A stretch of 10,502 bases of DNA from Ettlia oleoabundans (taxonomy: Eukaryota; Chlorophyta; Chlorophyceae; Chlamydomonadales). A program made the position numbers and the translations under genes. Within the stretch, counting starts at the first letter, position 1, and each line of letters opens with the position of its first letter. The notes under the pieces were generated by a model that saw only the letters and a program-made list of their open reading frames with translations, made no database searches and had not been told where the DNA came from. This document shows positions 8,133 through 10,502 of the stretch, in pieces. The stretch covers positions 992 to 11,493 of the forward strand of contig JAAMXP010000131.1 in NCBI GenBank assembly GCA_019693395.1, written 5' to 3'.

Positions 8133-8940
8133 CAGTTTCAGGGGCAGCATGCAGTCCGTCCCGCTGGTGGTGCCTGTGCCGCAGCAAGTCAAGAAGTATT
8201 TCTGCTTGCCTATCCCAGTGCAAACCCCCATGTGTAGTTTTGGGATAATTTTATGTTTCCTTTGCCTTCGAAATTTTGCTTTATGGTCAGAGAGTATGGA
8301 GGAAGCGTGGGAATGGTATGCGGGATGGACCGTCTACTATGTGCCAGCAAACCCGTTGTGCAGCCGCAGCCGGGGCGCACGGGTGCCTAATGCCCCTGCA
8401 ATGCCTTCCTCTGTGGCCGATATGAGTTACAGGGGCAGGCAGTGCATGACACGATGTCAAATGGCATGAAGGAATGTATGACCATGGGGCACAGGCAAAT
8501 TGCAAACTGCAAGGCAGGCTTGCTGGCTCGGAAACATTGAGAAAATTGAAAAGAACTGAAACAATCAAACGCCATTCGCTGCAAGCCACAGTGGGATGGA
8601 GGATGGCAAAGGCATGTTTGCATAAAATCTAAAAAAAACATCGCGCACACCTGAAAGTGAGTTCCCACAAGGTTTGAAGTAAAAAGGAGGGAGCAGTCAG
8701 AAACGCTGCACCTGATCTGTGCCGAATTTGTGCAATGAGGGCCCCCAAAATCGCTACGGCAACAGCATTAAGCAACGAACATGACACTGCAGCTGTGTAT
8801 GTCATGAGCTGTGTATGTCATGAACCATTGGCGCACCCAAGGTCAATCTTGTGGGAACAGGCCAACCAGCCTCGGTCATAGCTGAGCTGCCAGCGGAAAG
8901 TCATGCCGACAGGGACAAGTCAAGATAGTAATGATGATGC
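8133..8940. other. Convergent intergenic region between the TBL gene and the minus-strand gene
   Basis: No gene is supported. It includes the 3' UTR of the TBL gene, but no plus-strand TGTAA occurs until 8965; TGTAG at 8231-8235 is a possible variant. An A-rich patch occurs near 8626-8639 and a perfect 16-base tandem duplication at 8791-8822. Open frames on both strands (8059-8469 plus, 8287-8668 minus) are unsupported shadows. Confidence 0.5.
8791..8822. repeat. Perfect 16-bp tandem duplication
   Basis: AGCTGTGTATGTCATG occurs twice with no spacer and no mismatch. It lies in the convergent intergenic region and looks like a recent slippage or short duplication event. Confidence 0.9.
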
Positions 8941-8945
8941 TTACA
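8941..8945 (-). terminator. Poly(A) signal TGTAA of the minus-strand gene
   Basis: TTACA on the plus strand reads TGTAA on the minus strand, 95 bases past the stop at 9040-9042. This spacing suits a green-algal 3' UTR and supports the minus-strand gene model. A second minus-strand TGTAA is at 8427-8431. Confidence 0.55.
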
Positions 8946-9039
8946 ACAAAAATGATTCAGCAGCTGTAAAAGCAACTGGTACAGGCTGCAAGCTGCATGC
9001 GTGTGCGCGAGTGCTCAGGAGTCACGACCGGGAAGCAGC

Positions 9040-10385
9040 TCACAGCTTGCCGGCGCGCCGCAGGAAGGCCAGCTGCTCCGGCGAATACTGCTGGGCCTGG
9101 GCAGGTGTTCCACTGGGGCTGGGGCTAGGAGGGCGGCGCCGGCTGGAGGGGCTGGCTGCCCGCACCACACTGCTGGGCGATTGGGTCGTTGCACGGTGTT
9201 GTGCCGGCAACGGAGATGAGCCCTGCAGAAGTAAGCAGCCGCATGCTGTTGTTGGAGGGTCACCTTGCCCCTGCTGGACCTGCTGTCAGTGGGGGTGACT
9301 GCACAACCACCACCGCCAGCCCTCCCAGCCCTCAGCCACCCCACAACACCCGCCCTGCTTTACCCTGCACGCCACCCACCTGAGGCGCTGCTGTCTTCCG
9401 CTGCAGGAACTCCAGCTGCTCGGCTGAGAAGCGGGGACTGCCGTTGTGCGCGCCACCGGCTGCATGATGGACGAGTGCGGGCTGTGCCTGCAGCGTCACA
9501 GGTGTAGGACAGGCAGGGTGATGGGAGGGGGCTGTGACGTGTTGTGCCGCCTGGCTCGCATTGGGCCACATTTCGACAAGCACTAGCCTGAAGCACCCCT
9601 TGTGCTTGCAGGAACTCGTGGATGCCACGACACGTATCCAACCTGGGTTGACTTGGGCTTGCGACTCATGAAGTCAACCTGCTTAGGCGAGTAGCTGGCA
9701 CCTCCGGCTGCTGATGTGGCCTTCTGCTGGGGCTGCGTTGCACCACAGAAAGCCAACAAAGAGGGATTAAGACTAATTATTTTGGTGAACTTCTGGCAGA
9801 CCAATTCACATATCTTGCCTATGCAGCACCTCAAGCTCGTGGCTGACTGTATATTGGCCATTCGACTGCTACAAACTGCACCACCTCTACAAACTAAACC
9901 ACCTTTACAAACTGCACCACTAGAATGCAAATGCAAGCATACCAACAGCAACATAAAAGGCCACCAGGCAGTATTCCCTGGCTTACCTTGTAAGCGCCAT
10001 TTCCGGCCACAGATGTGGCTGTCGTTAGCTCAGCAGCCACTGACTCTGCCACCTCCACCACCCTGGCTGCTGCCCCGGCAGCAGCGGTGGTTGCAGCTAG
10101 AACGGCCTCAGCTGCTGCTGCAGCGCTCTGCTGTCCCGACCTGAAGCAGGCGAGGCAGAGTTGGTGACCTCAGTGCAGGGGAAACATTTACAGCTGGTGT
10201 GCTGTAGTGCAGATTACAGCTGGCCGTAGGTTGGGGCGACAGTCGGTTTGCAGAGCTGTCGCTTTTTTATATGAATATATGCCATGCCTGCAACTTGTCT
10301 CCAACCTCAAGGGCAGCACAGCAAAGCAAAAGCCCGGATGCAAACATGCGCACCTGGAACCAGCTGCTTGGTCTGGGGAGGGCGG
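9040..10385 (-). CDS. Unrecognised gene with repeated YSPEQLxFLxR motif exons (3' part)
   Basis: I do not recognise the family. Minus-strand exons in order: 10385-10354 (32 nt), 10140-9987, 9732-9643 (30 codons), 9487-9380 (36 codons) and 9222-9040 (60 codons plus TGA). All introns are GT-AG. Phases agree: 2 after the 32-base exon, then 0, 0, 0. The second exon is Ala-rich and probably helical (AAAAAEAVLAATTAAAGAAR, then VVEVAESVAAEL). Each of the last three exons carries one copy of a motif: YSPKQVDFMSR, FSAEQLEFLQR and YSPEQLAFLRR, each preceded by Gly/Ala/Gln-rich sequence. The final exon also has a Ser/Pro/Arg run (SPSSRRRPPSPSPS) and ends in AGKL. The 5' end is unresolved. An ATG at 10446-10444 opens a frame through the 32-base exon, but it joins exon two only if a second acceptor 10 bases downstream is used. 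The 3' three exons are the most secure; TGTAA follows. Confidence 0.55.
9870..9922. repeat. 18-bp tandem repeat, three copies, in an intron of the minus-strand gene
   Basis: Units beginning TACAAACTGCACCACCT recur at 9870, 9888 and 9906; the middle copy differs at a few bases and the last is cut one base short. They sit in the intron between the exons 10140-9987 and 9732-9643. On the plus strand they read as LQTAPP-like hexapeptides in an open frame, which is coincidental to the 18-base period. Confidence 0.8.
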
Positions 10386-10502
10386 CTGCAGCAAGAGGGG
10401 TGGTTGGTGTAGATATGTGAGTGCCTGGTGATGGTGGGTTGACCATTTCTCTTTTCTTTGTTTGAGTGATAGTGAAACAAGGGGGTGAGTACGTGGGTGG
10501 GG

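Noticed and set aside
9716..10144. 142-codon plus-strand open frame
   Set aside because: It is antisense to two minus-strand exons with consistent splice phases, and its openness comes from the 18-base repeat and GCT-rich sequence.

Overview
The window reads as nuclear DNA of a chlorophycean (volvocalean) green alga. Genes are split by many short GT-AG introns of about 85-260 bases. Acceptors are of the pyrimidine-CTGCAG type, coding DNA is moderately GC-rich with GCTGC/CAG-rich low-complexity runs, and TGTAA, the usual green-algal poly(A) signal, follows two of the gene ends. The genus cannot be fixed from sequence alone. There is no bacterial-style operon, rRNA, tRNA, CRISPR array or recognisable transposon.

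Layout: (1) 190-395 (+) is the probable last exon of a gene entering from the left, with TGTAA at 468. (2) 473-2173 is mostly without a definable gene. It holds a G-rich tract and a coding-like but frame-broken segment (1060-1572) that weakly resembles a GAT domain. (3) 2174-4803 (+) is a complete seven-exon gene for a 570-residue F-box protein with leucine-rich repeats. (4) 5198-8132 (+) is a complete ten-exon gene for a 397-residue membrane-anchored PC-esterase / trichome-birefringence-like (TBL) protein, with the GDS and DxxH catalytic motifs and one probable GC-AG intron. (5) 8133-8940 is the convergent intergenic region. (6) 9040-10385 (-) is the 3' part of a gene I do not recognise. Its last three exons are all phase 0 and each carries one copy of an 11-residue motif, [YF]S[PA][EK]Q[VL]xF[LM]xR.

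For the F-box and TBL genes I rebuilt every exon by hand. Intron phases agree at every junction, the reading frame closes on a stop, and an in-frame stop lies upstream of each chosen ATG. The genes show no obvious shared pathway: one is a predicted ubiquitin-ligase adaptor, one a predicted Golgi/secretory polysaccharide-modifying enzyme, and one is of unknown function. The most unusual item is the tandem exon-per-motif structure on the minus strand, followed by the GC-AG intron and the broken GAT-like segment.
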